Notes: generated from the sequence alone by a model not told the origin. A stretch of 64,000 nucleotides of DNA from JBBSBL01 sp963735885 (GCA_963735885.1 CAVTMP010000002.1:47205-111204); one strand, 5' to 3'. Shown: positions 25,081 through 33,881, numbered from the stretch's first letter. Made by a program: numbers and translations.

Positions 25081-25965
25081 CTACGCGCCGAGCCGCTCGG
25101 TGGCGAGGCGCGTCATCGTCACGTGCGCCTCGACCGTGCTCGCCGCGTCGCCGGCGAAGGTCCCCTCGATCGGCGGCACGTCGGCGTACATGCGTCCGTG
25201 TCCGATCTTCACGTGGTTCTCGGCGGCGGCGATGCCGTTCGTCGGGTCGGCGGCGAACCACACCGCCGGCTCGTCGTCGCCGGGCACGGGCAGCAGGGCC
25301 TCGACCCAGGCGTGGGTCTGCACCTCGGCCGAGGCGGCGTCGTCCCCGGCGCCGGGCGGAACGGTGTAGAAGTAGCCCGACACGTAGCGGGCGGCGAGGT
25401 CGTGCTCGCGCAGGAGCATGAGCGCGAGGTGGGCGAAGTCCTGGCAGACGCCGCCGCCGGCCGCCAGGAAGTCCGGGACCGTGCTGTCCACGCCCGTCGC
25501 CCCGGGGCGGTACTCGAGCCGCCCGGGCAGGAGCTCGGTGATCGTCCGCAGCGTCTCGGTCGGCGAGGCGCCGCGCACCTCGCCGACGAGCCCGCCGAGG
25601 TCCGGGACCTCCGGCGTCGTCTGCCCGAGGTAGGGGCCGGCGGCGGCGCGGTAGCGCTCGCTGCGCAGGTGGGCCCACGGCGACTCCGGCGGGGGGATCG
25701 GCGACGTGGTGGCGACGAGTGCGTCGACCTCGAGATGGAGGATCTGGTGCGCGCCGGGCACGAGCACCTCGACGACGTCGTTGCCGAACAGGTCCTCGTA
25801 GCGGTGCGTCATCGCGTCCGGCGTCACCCGGACGTCGAAGTGCTCGGACCGCTGGTCCCCGCCCGAGGACGGCCGCATCCGCAGGCGGTTGAGGTTGCCG
25901 ACCACCGGCCGGTCGTAGCGGTACTCGCTCTCGTAGCGGATCTCGAAGCGCACGGGCCGGCGCAT
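25081..25965 (-). CDS. Transglutaminase-like protein (bacterial N-terminal domain)
   Basis: A 294-residue cytosolic protein. The N-terminus (VRFEIRYESEYRYDRPVVGNLNRLRMRP) is the bacterial transglutaminase-like N-terminal domain; the core has catalytic Cys in GGGVCQDFAHLAL, His in TQTHAWVEAL-type VQTHAWVEALLP, and Asp in WFAADPTNG. Members act as proteases, peptidases or cross-linking enzymes; the exact reaction is unknown. ATG at 25965 starts precisely at the domain. It diverges from a membrane-protein gene with 37 bp between starts. Confidence 0.87.
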   Translation of the reverse strand: MRRPVRFEIRYESEYRYDRPVVGNLNRLRMRPSSGGDQRSEHFDVRVTPDAMTHRYEDLFGNDVVEVLVPGAHQILHLEVDALVATTSPIPPPESPWAHLRSERYRAAAGPYLGQTTPEVPDLGGLVGEVRGASPTETLRTITELLPGRLEYRPGATGVDSTVPDFLAAGGGVCQDFAHLALMLLREHDLAARYVSGYFYTVPPGAGDDAASAEVQTHAWVEALLPVPGDDEPAVWFAADPTNGIAAAENHVKIGHGRMYADVPPIEGTFAGDAASTVEAHVTMTRLATERLGA

Positions 25966-26002
25966 GCTAGAGGCCACGGGGCGCCGGTTACGATCCGGCC
26001 AC

Positions 26003-26899
26003 ATGCCCGGACCGCTCGCCTCGTTCCTCAGCGACTTCTGGGAGGACCAGCTCGTCTCGCACGGGCGGCAGGGCACGTTCCTCGTGCTCGTCGGCTTCCT
26101 CGGCTCGTTCGCGTTCATCCGGATGAGCACGCGGATCATGCGCAGCCCGCGCATGGCCTGGTGGCCCGGCAGCGTGGTGAGCGACGGCGGCGTCCACCTC
26201 CACCACCTCGTGTTCGGGATCTGCGCGATGATGGGCGGCGGCGTCCTCGCGATCGGGCTGGACGTCTCGCCGTGGTGGGAGATCGCCGCCGCGCTGTTCG
26301 GGATCGGGGTCGGGCTGACGATCGACGAGTTCGCGCTCTGGGTGCATCTCGACGACGTGTACTGGTCGCGCGAGGGCCGGACGTCGATCGACGCGGCGAT
26401 CCTCGCCGCGATCGGGATCGGGCTCGTCTTCCTCGGGGTGCAGCCCTTCGACGTGGGCACGCAGAGCACGGCCGAGGTGGTGGCGAGCCTCGTCGTCATC
26501 GCGCTGGACGTCGCGCTGGTCGTGATCTGCTTCCTCAAGCAGCGGCTCTGGGCCGGGTGGATCGGCCTCTTCTTCCCGCCCCTCGCGATCTACGGCGCAT
26601 GGCGCATCGGCAAGCCGCGATCGTGGTGGGCACGCCGCCGCTACGGGGAGCGCGATCCCGCCAAGCAGGCCAGGTCCGAGCGCCGGTTCCCGCCCGACCG
26701 CCGCACCGAGCGGTTCAAGGACGCGGTGCGCGACGCCCTCGGCGGGACGCCGAGCGACGTCTACGAGGCCAAGCTCGCCGAGCGCCGGGCGCGCGACGAG
26801 GCGGCCCGGACGATGAAGGCGCGGGCCGATCGACGGGCCGATCTGGAGGCCGAATCCGTCGAGGGCCCGCGCGCCGGCCCGCCGGGCCCCCCGCGGTAG
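26003..26899 (+). CDS. Conserved actinobacterial integral membrane protein
   Basis: A 298-residue protein with about six membrane segments and a charged 70-residue C-terminal tail. Distinctive conserved pieces are GVHLHHLVFGI (a His pair at a membrane edge) and GLTIDEFALWVHLDDVYWSREGRTSIDA, which I associate with a family of uncharacterised actinobacterial membrane proteins. The Asp/Glu/His pattern might bind metal, but no activity is known. ATG at 26003 chosen because the upstream in-frame ATG overlaps the divergent gene's start. Confidence 0.75.
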   Translation: MPGPLASFLSDFWEDQLVSHGRQGTFLVLVGFLGSFAFIRMSTRIMRSPRMAWWPGSVVSDGGVHLHHLVFGICAMMGGGVLAIGLDVSPWWEIAAALFGIGVGLTIDEFALWVHLDDVYWSREGRTSIDAAILAAIGIGLVFLGVQPFDVGTQSTAEVVASLVVIALDVALVVICFLKQRLWAGWIGLFFPPLAIYGAWRIGKPRSWWARRRYGERDPAKQARSERRFPPDRRTERFKDAVRDALGGTPSDVYEAKLAERRARDEAARTMKARADRRADLEAESVEGPRAGPPGPPR

Positions 26900-26900
26900 C

Positions 26901-26931
26901 GGCCGGCGCAGCGGTCGCGGCCGGGCGCCGG
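26901..26931. terminator. GC hairpin between convergent genes
   Basis: GCCGGCGC at 26901-26908 pairs with GCGCCGGC at 26924-26931 across a 15-base loop, in the 58-bp gap between two converging genes. No U-tract. A bidirectional terminator is plausible but GC content makes chance hairpins common. Confidence 0.4.
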
Positions 26932-26957
26932 CTCGGCGGGGTGGCCCGGCCCGAGCC

Positions 26958-27701
26958 CTACGCGCCGGCGTCGCGGACGGCGCGGTGGATGCGGACGAGG
27001 AAGCGCTGCTCGATCGGCCCCGGGGGCAGCGCGCCGGCCAGCGGCCCGAGGAACTCGGCGCGCTCGGACGGCGCCATGGCCGCGACCGGGGAGAGCGTGG
27101 AGAGGTAGGCGAGGACCCCGGCGGCGTCGGTCTCCCGGCGATGCTCGACCGTGCGCTCCTCCAGCGGCCCGAACGCCGGGTGGGCGGCGAGCGCGCCGCG
27201 GCCCTGATCGGCGACGAAGGCCGGGTGCGCGGCGAGGAGCCGGCTCACGGCGGCGCCCACGAGCGGGAACCACGTGCTCCCGTCACCGGGCGGCATCGGG
27301 TACTGCCAGAGCAGCGCGACCACGCCGCCCGGGCGCAGCACGCGCGCCACCTCCGCGGCGGCGCGCTCCGGGTCGAACCAGTGCCACGCGTCGCCGACGG
27401 TGACCGCGGCGACGCTCGCGTCGGCCAGCGGGATCGCCTCGGCGGCCCCGTCCAGGACCTCCTCGGCCTCGATCCGCGACCGCATCCCCGCCAGCGGCTC
27501 CACCGCGACGACCGGGTGCCCGCCGGCCCGCAGGGTCCGGGTGAGCTTGCCGGTGCCCGCCGCGAGATCGAGCACGCGGGCGCCGGCCGGCAGGTCGAGC
27601 GCGGCCACGACGGTCGGCGGGAAGTCGGGGCGGGCGGCGTCGTAGGCGTCGCCCGCGGCCGCGAAGCCCGCGGCGACGAGGGGGTGGAGATCGGACGTCA
27701 C
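26958..27701 (-). CDS. Class I SAM-dependent methyltransferase
   Basis: A 247-residue methyltransferase of the Methyltransf_11 type. The SAM-binding motif I is RVLDLAAGTGKLTR, followed by the acidic strand VVAVEPLAGM and motif AWHWFDPERAAAEVARVLRPGGVVALLW, typical of small-molecule methyltransferases. Substrate unknown. It starts 13 bp after the preceding operon's last stop on the same strand and could be the last gene of the MoaD - propeller - lyase operon, though its stop is near a convergent gene. Confidence 0.88.
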   Translation of the reverse strand: MTSDLHPLVAAGFAAAGDAYDAARPDFPPTVVAALDLPAGARVLDLAAGTGKLTRTLRAGGHPVVAVEPLAGMRSRIEAEEVLDGAAEAIPLADASVAAVTVGDAWHWFDPERAAAEVARVLRPGGVVALLWQYPMPPGDGSTWFPLVGAAVSRLLAAHPAFVADQGRGALAAHPAFGPLEERTVEHRRETDAAGVLAYLSTLSPVAAMAPSERAEFLGPLAGALPPGPIEQRFLVRIHRAVRDAGA

Positions 27702-27714
27702 GGCGCGGGCGCGC

Positions 27715-28539
27715 CTACGCCGCGCGGAACGCCCGCCGCGCGGCCTCGGCGCCCGCGGCCGCGCGTTCCCAGAAGCCGTAGGTCCCGTCCTCGCGCAGCT
27801 CGCGCGCCGCCTCGATCACGGCGCCGAGGCCGGCGAAGGCGAACGCCCCGCCGACCGAGATCCGGCTCACGCCGGCCGCGGCGAGCTCGGCCACCGGCGG
27901 CGCGGCCGGGAGGGCGAGGACGTTCACCGGCCGGTCCACCTCGGCGACGACCCGCCGGATGTCCGCGAGATCGACGAGGCCGGGCGCGTAGAGGACGTCG
28001 GCGCCGGCCTCCTGGTAGGCCTGGAGGCGCGCGATGGTGTCGGCGAGGTCCGGCCGCCCGCGGAGGAAGTTCTCCGCGCGGGCGGTGAGCACGAGCCCGG
28101 CCGCCCCGGCGTGGGCGGCCTCCGCGGCGGCGGCCACGCGCTCCGCCGCGCGGCCGAGCTCGTAGATCGGCTCGTCCGCGCGGCCGGCGAAGTCCTCCAC
28201 GGAGCCGCCGGCCAGCCCCGCGTCGCGTGCGAGCGCGATGGTGTCCGCCACGCCCGCCGGATCGTCGGCGAAGCCGTTCTCCAGGTCCGCGGACACCGGC
28301 AGGTCCGTGGCCGCGACGATGCCGGCGGCGTGGGCCAGCGCCTCGTCGCGGGTCACGCCGCCGTCGAGGCGCCCGAGCGTGGCGGCGAACCCGCTGCTCG
28401 TCGTGGCCAGCGCCTCGAAGCCGAGCGACGCGAGGAGCCGGGCCGATCCGGCGTCCCACGGGTTGGGCAGGAGGAGCGGCTCCCCGGCGCGGTGCAGCGC
28501 GAGGAACCGCGCCGCCGGCGAGGTGGCGCCATCGCTCAC
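27715..28539 (-). CDS. Isocitrate lyase/PEP mutase superfamily protein
   Basis: A 274-residue TIM-barrel protein of the isocitrate lyase/phosphoenolpyruvate mutase superfamily (PrpB-like single-domain type). Motifs: LLLPNPWDAGSARLLASLGFEALATTSSGFA, the Mg2+ site in LPVSADLENGFADDP, VEDFAGRADEPIYEL, and TARAENFLRGRPDLADTIARLQAYQEAGADVLYAPG. The superfamily cleaves or forms C-C or P-C bonds next to a carboxylate; this subgroup has no firm substrate and lacks the KKCGH loop of isocitrate lyase. The GTG start overlaps the TGA of the propeller gene (GTGA), giving an operon. Confidence 0.85.
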   Translation of the reverse strand: MSDGATSPAARFLALHRAGEPLLLPNPWDAGSARLLASLGFEALATTSSGFAATLGRLDGGVTRDEALAHAAGIVAATDLPVSADLENGFADDPAGVADTIALARDAGLAGGSVEDFAGRADEPIYELGRAAERVAAAAEAAHAGAAGLVLTARAENFLRGRPDLADTIARLQAYQEAGADVLYAPGLVDLADIRRVVAEVDRPVNVLALPAAPPVAELAAAGVSRISVGGAFAFAGLGAVIEAARELREDGTYGFWERAAAGAEAARRAFRAA

Positions 28540-29607
28540 CGGCTCGCCGCGACGGAGTAGACCGGGGGCAGGCGCGAGGCGGCGGTGGCCCACGTCGCGC
28601 CGGCGTCGCCGGAGCCGAACACCTCGCCGGAGGTGGCGCCGAAGTACAGCTCGAGGCCCGGTCCGTCCCCCACGCCGTCGAACGCCCGGCGCAGGACGGT
28701 GAGGTAGGCGTCGCTCCGGGGCAGGCCGTCGCCGCGGGGCGACCACGTCCCCGCCCGCGTCGCGGGTCTCGTAGACCCGGACCCGACCCTCCGGGGTGAC
28801 CCGGTCGGTGTCGGCCGTGAGCGGGATGACGTACGCGCTGTCCGGGTCGGCCGGGTCGAGCACGAGCGGGAAGCCGAAGTCCGAGGGCAGACCGGCGCCG
28901 ACCTCGGTCCAGGACGCCCCCGCGTCGTCGGAGCGATAGACCCCGCCGTGGAACTGCATGAACACCCGCTCGGGCCGCGCCGGCGACCGCTGGAGGCGGT
29001 GCACGCAGAGGCCGACCTCCTCATCCTCGGACGGTGCCTCGGGCAGGTAGCGGGCGACGAGCCCGTCGTTGCCCTGCCGCCACGACCGCCCGCGGTCCTC
29101 GGTGAGCCAGACGCCGGCCGCGGAGACGGCGACGGCGAGGCGGTCCGGCTCACCCGGCCACGGGACGATCGAGTGCAGGCAGAGCCCGCCGCCGCCGGGC
29201 TGCCAGGAGCCTCGTGTCGGGTGCTCCCACAGCGCCCGGTTCAGCTCCCAGGTGGCGCCGGCGTCACGGCTCTCGAAGAGGACGCCCGGGTCGCCTCCCG
29301 CGTACAGCGTCCCCTCGTCCTCGCCGGGAACGACGACCCAGATCCGCTCGAGCGCGGCGTCGCCGCCTTCGGGCAGGGCGACCCCCTCGGCCTGCGTCCA
29401 CTCCCCCGCCGGGTCGGCCGTGTGCCAGAGCTTCGGTCCGTAGAAGGGCGAGGTGACCGCCGCGATCACCCGGCCGGAGCGCCCGTCGCGCATCGCGTAG
29501 TCGACCGGCTCGCCGGCGAACGCGCGCGCCGTCACCTCGAACTCCGCACCCGGCTCGCCGCTGAGCGCGAAGAGGCCCTTCTTGGTCCCGACGATGAGCT
29601 CCGTCAT
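28536..29607 (-). CDS. BNR/sialidase-like beta-propeller protein, frameshifted
   Basis: A cytosolic (no signal) protein of about 356 residues built of BNR/Asp-box repeats: FESRDAGATWEL, LTEDRGRSWRQG, YRSDDAGASWTEVG, GSGDAGATWA. These are annotated as exo-alpha-sialidase or WD40/YVTN repeat proteins, but sialidase activity is not implied. The frame breaks at a run of four C (28749-28752 on plus): removing one base continues AGGTWSPRGDGL through to VYSVAASR and a TGA that overlaps the next gene. One-base sequence error is likely. Its ATG overlaps the stop of the MoaD/ThiS gene, a pairing seen often in actinobacteria. Confidence 0.83.
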
Positions 29608-29876
29608 GCGGCGACCCTCCCTCCCGAGATCGCGGGGAGCACCTCGATGCGGTCGCCCGGCTCGACCGCGGTGGCCTCGCGGCCGCGCTCCCCGTTCACG
29701 AACACGTTGATGTGGCGGCGGATGAGCCCGCGCTCGTCGAGGATCCAGCCGCCGACCGCCGGGTGCTCCCGCTCCAGCTCGCGCAGGAGGGCCGCCACCG
29801 TGGCGCCGTCGACCTCGTGCTCCCCGCAGCCGCCCGCGAGCTGCTTGAGAGGACCGCGAACGCGCACGAGCGCCAT
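29604..29876 (-). CDS. MoaD/ThiS family ubiquitin-like sulfur carrier
   Basis: A 90-residue beta-grasp protein: VRVRGPLKQLAGGCGEHEVDGATVAALLRELEREHP at the start, RRHINVFVNGERGR in the middle and AVEPGDRIEVLPAISGG near the end match MoaD/ThiS. Carriers of this family need a terminal Gly-Gly that is adenylated and thiolated. Here Gly-Gly is followed by Arg-Val-Ala-Ala, so the tail would have to be trimmed (as Mec+ proteases do for some carriers) or the protein is not activated in the usual way. The region encoding the extra residues also holds GGGAGGG, a ribosome site for the overlapping propeller gene. Confidence 0.85.
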   Translation of the reverse strand: MALVRVRGPLKQLAGGCGEHEVDGATVAALLRELEREHPAVGGWILDERGLIRRHINVFVNGERGREATAVEPGDRIEVLPAISGGRVAA

Positions 29877-29966
29877 GGCCTGGATCCTAGGGGTGCGGAG
29901 GACCGTCGCGCCGGGCGCGCGGTGCGTGGGCTGACCGGAGGCGACTTTCGTCGCGGCGCTGCGACC

Positions 29967-30242
29967 ATGCCCGGCGTGGGGGAGATCCGCGTTCGCCTGA
30001 CGCCGCGCGGCGGCCGCGACGCCGTCACCGGCGTCCGCGACGGCGTCGTGCTCGCGCGGGTCGCCGCGCCGCCGGCGGAGGGGAGGGCCAACGCGGCGCT
30101 GTGCCGGCTGCTGGCCAAGCGGCTCGGCCTCGCGCCGACACGGGTCAGCGTCGCGCGCGGGCGCTCGGCGCGGGAGAAGGTCGTCCGTCTCGAGGGCCTC
30201 GACGAGCGCGAGGCCCTCGCACGGCTTCGGCGCTCGGACTAG
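29967..30242 (+). CDS. DUF167 (YggU) family protein
   Basis: A 91-residue protein of the DUF167/YggU family: IRVRLTPRGGRDAVTGVRDGVVLARVAAPPAEGRANAALCRLLAKRLG is the family core, and VARGRSAREKVVRLEGLDEREALARL the C-terminus. Conserved across life with no settled function. Diverges from the MoaD operon; transcribed alone. Confidence 0.85.
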   Translation: MPGVGEIRVRLTPRGGRDAVTGVRDGVVLARVAAPPAEGRANAALCRLLAKRLGLAPTRVSVARGRSAREKVVRLEGLDEREALARLRRSD

Positions 30243-30500
30243 GAGGCTCCGCCGCCGGGGATCGTCAGACGCCGCGCTCGATCCAGCCCACCCACGCCTC
30301 GCGCGCCGCCACGTCGTCCGTGGCCCCGCGCGACCGGCGCGCGGTCTGGTTCTCGGCGTGGGTGCCCCTCGCCGCTTGCGCGTCAACGGCCAGGCGACGC
30401 TGCTCGCCGCGCGCCACCGCCAGACGACCGACGGCGCTCTCGTGCGCCGGGTCGCCGACGCGTGATCTCTCAGGGAACATCACGTGCTCACCGCGAACGC
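30243..30500. other. Intergenic stretch, no convincing gene
   Basis: About 260 bases between the DUF167 gene and the ArsR promoter. A 72-codon open frame exists on the minus strand but has no recognisable motif, no ribosome site and arginine-rich translations in all frames. I see nothing else here. Confidence 0.5.
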
Positions 30501-30533
30501 CCTATTCAACAAATGCGTTGATCAACTGATAGG
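30501..30533. promoter_or_regulatory. Palindromic operator before the ArsR gene
   Basis: An AT-richer island in GC-rich DNA: outer arms CCTAT (30501-30505) and ATAGG (30529-30533) are exact complements, TCAAC (30506-30510) pairs with GTTGA (30517-30521), and GTTGATCAAC (30517-30526) is itself a perfect palindrome. It abuts the GTG start. Dyads of this kind are typical ArsR/SmtB self-operators. Confidence 0.6.
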
Positions 30534-30890
30534 GTGAGCAAGCCGATGCCCACGGACGAGCTCAGCGTGACCTTCGCCGCCCTCGCCGATCCGACGCGCC
30601 GCGCGATTCTCGCCCGGCTCGCCGGCGGCGAGGCCACGGTGGGCGAGCTGGCCGCGCCGTTTCCGATGAGCCTCCAGGCGGTGTCGAGGCACCTGCAGGT
30701 CCTGGAGCGGGCCGGCCTCGTCGTCCGCGGGCGCGAGGCGCAGCGGCGCCCGTCGCGGCTCGACGGCGCGCCGATGAAGGCGGCGGCCGACTGGCTGGAC
30801 GACTACCGCGCCTTCTACGAGGAGCGCCTCGACCGCCTCGAGCGACATCTGCGCGAGATCCAACCCCCGAAGGGAGACCGACATGCCTGA
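30534..30890 (+). CDS. ArsR family transcriptional regulator
   Basis: A 118-residue winged-helix repressor: FAALADPTRRAILARLAGGEATVGELAAPFPMSLQAVSRHLQVLERAGLVVRGREAQRRP is the ArsR HTH. No Cys metal ligands (no CxC or ELCVCDL box) are present, so it is the non-metal type usually paired with SRPBCC proteins. GTG start directly beside the palindromic operator, so it likely represses itself and the next gene. It overlaps the SRPBCC gene by eight bases. Confidence 0.9.
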   Translation: MSKPMPTDELSVTFAALADPTRRAILARLAGGEATVGELAAPFPMSLQAVSRHLQVLERAGLVVRGREAQRRPSRLDGAPMKAAADWLDDYRAFYEERLDRLERHLREIQPPKGDRHA

Positions 30891-31350
30891 CGCCACCCCG
30901 CCGACCATGGCCGAGCGCAAGCTCACGATCACCCGCGTGCTCGACGCCCCGCGCGAGCTCGTGTGGCGCTGCTGGACCGACCCCGACCACTTCGCGCGGT
31001 GGTGGGGGCCGGAGCACTTCCACACCCCCCGCGAGTCGGTCGAGATCGACCCGCGCCCCGGCGGAGCCTTCCGGGCGACGATGGTCGGTCCCGACGGCGC
31101 CGAGTACCCGTCGACCGGCGAGTTCCGCGAGGTCGAGCCCCCGGAGCGCTTCGTGACCGTCGAGGAGGAGATCGATCACCCGATGATGGAGAGCCAGGTC
31201 AGCGTCTTCACGCTCGCCGACCTCGGCGACGGCCGCACGGAGCTGCGGATCGACGTGACGATGCGCTGCGTCGAGGAGCTGATCCCGCTCGCGGAGTCCG
31301 GCTGGCGCACCTCGCTGGACAAGCTCGAGGCGCTGGTCGCCGAGGGATGA
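30883..31350 (+). CDS. SRPBCC/AHSA1 domain protein
   Basis: A 155-residue START-like ligand-binding protein of the activator of Hsp90 ATPase 1-like family: LTITRVLDAPRELVWRCWTDPDHFARWWGPEHF, then PGGAFRATMVGPDG, GEFREVEPPERFVTVEEE and a final amphipathic helix WRTSLDKLEALVAEG. Such proteins bind hydrophobic ligands; ArsR-SRPBCC pairs are common and the ligand is generally unknown. Ribosome site AAGGGAGA lies before the ATG. Translationally coupled to ArsR. Confidence 0.9.
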   Translation: MPDATPPTMAERKLTITRVLDAPRELVWRCWTDPDHFARWWGPEHFHTPRESVEIDPRPGGAFRATMVGPDGAEYPSTGEFREVEPPERFVTVEEEIDHPMMESQVSVFTLADLGDGRTELRIDVTMRCVEELIPLAESGWRTSLDKLEALVAEG

Positions 31351-31464
31351 GCGGCGCGGGCGGCGGGCGGCGCGAGACGACTCCGAACCCCCGGGAGGCT
31401 CGAGGCCCGGCGGGCGCCTGGCGGCGTGGCCATCGGGCCCCGGGGGCAATAGGCTCGGAAGGCG

Positions 31465-32005
31465 ATGGGAGCTGCCGAGCGCCTTCCGCGGGTCGGCCGA
31501 CGCCTACGACCGCCACGTCGGCCGGTACGGCCCGGAGCTCGCACGGGCGTTGATCGACTTCGCCGGGCTCGAGCCGGGGGCACGCGCGCTCGACGTCGGC
31601 TGCGGGCCGGGCGCGCTCACGGCGGCGCTCGTCGAGCGGCTCGGCGCGGCGAACGTGTCCGGCGCGGACCCGTCGGAGCCGTTCGCGGAGGCGTGCGGCG
31701 TCCGGCTGCCCGACGTCGCGGTCGTGGTGGCGGCCGCCGAGTCGCTGCCGTTCGCCGACGGCGCCTTCGATGCGACGTTGTCGCAGCTCGTCGTGAACTT
31801 CATGCGCGACGCGGCGGCAGGTGTCCGGGTGATGGCGCGGGTGACCCGCTCCGGGGGCATCGTGGCCTCGTGCGTGTGGGACTACGCGGGCGAGATGACG
31901 CTGCTGCGCGCGTTCTGGGACGCCTATCGGCGCCACCTCGGGGTCGGCGACGGGCCGTTCGACCTGACCGCGCGCGCCTGGGCGGTGGCCGGCATCGCCC
32001 CCTGA
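31465..32005 (+). pseudogene. SAM-dependent methyltransferase, frameshifted and C-terminally short
   Basis: A methyltransferase with SAM motif ALDVGCGPGALTAALVERLG and the SLPFADGAFDATLSQLVVNFMRD region. The homologous frame begins ELPSAFRGSADAYDRHVGRYG but has no start; ATG at 31465 is one base out of frame because of a GGG run (31467-31469). With GG instead, ATG-GAG-CTG starts the protein directly after a GGAAGG ribosome site. The protein then ends at a TGA after about 180 residues, although relatives run to about 265, so the C-terminal domain is missing. The first defect looks like a sequencing error; the truncation may be another indel or true decay. Confidence 0.7.
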
Positions 32006-32214
32006 TCGCCCGGCCGCCGCCGCGTTCATCGAGGCCACACCTCGCTGACGGCGAGAAGCCGCTCGGCCGAGCGGCTTCCTCGGGGTGCGGATGGAGACGG
32101 TGGGTGAGAATCGGTGCGACACCCGGCTCCTCGTCGGCGATTCCGCGGAAGCGAAGCGACTCGTTCGCGACTCGATCCCAGAGCGGCAACGCAGGGATAA
32201 CCTGCGTCTCGGGC

Positions 32215-33347
32215 ATGCGGGTGCTCTTCACCACGACGTCGGGACGCGGCCACTTCCAGCCGATGGTCCCGCTCGCGCGAGCGCTCGTGCGGGCCGGCCA
32301 CGAGATGCGATGGGCGGGCGCCGAGGACGTGTGCGCGACGCTACGCGCCAAGGGCTTCGACGCTCTACCCGCCGGGCTCTTCGAGATCGTGCCCTCACCG
32401 CTGCGGAACCCTCCGCCGGAGATCGCCGCGCTGCCGCCGGCCGAGCGTCCGGATCTGCTCTTCGCGCTCGTCTTCGGGCCGCTGCGCGCCGAGGCGATGC
32501 TCGCCGACCTGATGCCGATCGTCGAGGACTGGCGGCCGCATCTGCTTGTCTGCGAGCAGGGCGAGCTGGCGGGTCCAATCGCGGCGGCGCGTCATGACGT
32601 TCCCAACGTGACCCACGCGTTCGGACGGCTGCTACCGGCGGCACGTGTGGCCCGCGCCCGCGAGTCGATGGCGGACCTCTGGCGCGCGCATGGACTGGAG
32701 TCGCGACCCTACGCGGGCACCTATGACCATCTCTACGTGGACATCTATCCGCCCAGCCTGCAGGCCGACGACACCGCGCACCTCGGCGCCGTCCAGCTCG
32801 TGCGCCCGGCCGATCCCATCGCGACTGACGGCGCCGCCGAGCCGCTCGTGTACATCACGCTCGGGACCGTCTTCAACGACGACCTCGAGCTCTTTCTCGT
32901 GGCGGTCGAGGCCGCCCGCGAACTCGGTATCCGCGGTGGTCGTGACACTCGGACCCGGGAACGACCCCGCGGTCCTCGGCCCGCAGCCGTCGCACGTGAC
33001 CGTGAAGCAGTTCATCCCCCAGTCGGACTTGCTCCCCGCCTGTGCGGCCGTCGTGTCCCATGCGGGGTCGGGCACGTTCCTCGCCGCGCTCGCAGCGGGC
33101 GTGCCGCAGGTGCTGCTGCCACAGGCCGCCGATCAGTTCCTCAACGCGCAGGCCGGCGAGCAGGCCGGCGTCGCAAGTTGCGGTCCCTCGTGCCGAGGTC
33201 ACCGTGGAGCGCGTGCGCGAGGCGCTCGAGCGCGTGATCGGCGACGGCTTGTTCAGGGCGGCCGCTGAGCGCGTGCGCGCCGAGATGAGCGCGATGCCAA
33301 CGCCCGAGGCCGCCGTTGAGGAGCTCGAGCGACGCTACGCGACGTGA
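32215..33347 (+). pseudogene. UGT/MGT-type glycosyltransferase with two frameshifts
   Basis: A GT1-like NDP-sugar glycosyltransferase read in three frames. N-terminal acceptor domain: MRVLFTTTSGRGHFQPMVPLARALVRAGHEM; the frame changes near 32,930 to AVVVTLGPGNDPAVLG, then the donor-binding motif VKQFIPQSDLLPACAAVVSHAGSGTFLAALAAGVPQVLLPQ; it changes again near 33,175 to the C-terminal helix VTVERVREALERVIG. Joined, the length (about 375 residues) is right for the family. Codons are a little less GC-biased than neighbours. Whether the breaks are real or read errors cannot be told; the surrounding region has other breaks. It would glycosylate a lipid or natural product. Confidence 0.72.
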
Positions 33348-33497
33348 CCCGGCCACGAGGATCTCCGGCTCGTTGGCGCCGCCGGTTTCGCGCCAGCACA
33401 CAAGTGCGGACTGCGGCGCAAGGCTTGCCAGAGCGAGCTCGCCGCACCGAGGACCAGCCGACTCACCCCGCAGCGCGGCGGCGGGTGCGATCCAGAG

Positions 33498-33859
33498 TGG
33501 AGACGGTGGGAATCGAACCCACGTCCGCGGGCGCGTGAAGGGTGGCGTCTACGAGCGTATCCGGCGCTCTGATCTCGCCCCTCGCTCGCCTCGCCGGCGG
33601 GGTTGCGGGGGGCCAGCCTCCTGAAGTGTCCCCGGGTCGGCGAAGGCGGTCCTTCCCGGGTGATCCCGCTGTCTGATCCCGGCGATCCCCGCCGCGGGCT
33701 GCGGGGGCCGAGACCTCACGGCCTAGCTATGAACTAAGCGGCGAGGGCGTACTCGTGAGAGTCCGCACGTATGGTTTTCCCGGCTGTTTTACGAGGCCTG
33801 CCGGGACCTCGGCTCGCGACCACCCCCACGGTTCGACCACGTCGAAGCCTGTCGTCCCC
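33498..33859 (-). ncRNA. ssrA: Transfer-messenger RNA (tmRNA)
   Basis: Rescues stalled ribosomes together with SmpB. On the minus strand the 5' end GGGGACGACAGGCTTCGACG and the 3' end GGGTTCGATTCCCACCG..CTCCA form the tRNA-like acceptor and T-arm (GGGGACG pairs with CGTCTCC). The tag frame follows AAAACCATACGT and reads ADSHEYALAA then TAG (33,766-33,734), ending in the ALAA degron recognised by ClpXP. The 3' CCA is not encoded. Resume codon GCG is inferred. The smpB gene lies 1.3 kb upstream on the same strand. Confidence 0.95.
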
Positions 33860-33881
33860 GGGGGGTATGTCGCTCTCCAGT

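Noticed and set aside
30265..30483. A 72-codon minus-strand frame in the gap before ArsR.
   Set aside because: No ribosome site, no motif, and similar random frames exist on the other strand.
33498..33560. A tRNA-like T-arm and acceptor.
   Set aside because: The 5' mate, tag frame and length identify it as the 3' end of tmRNA rather than a tRNA.
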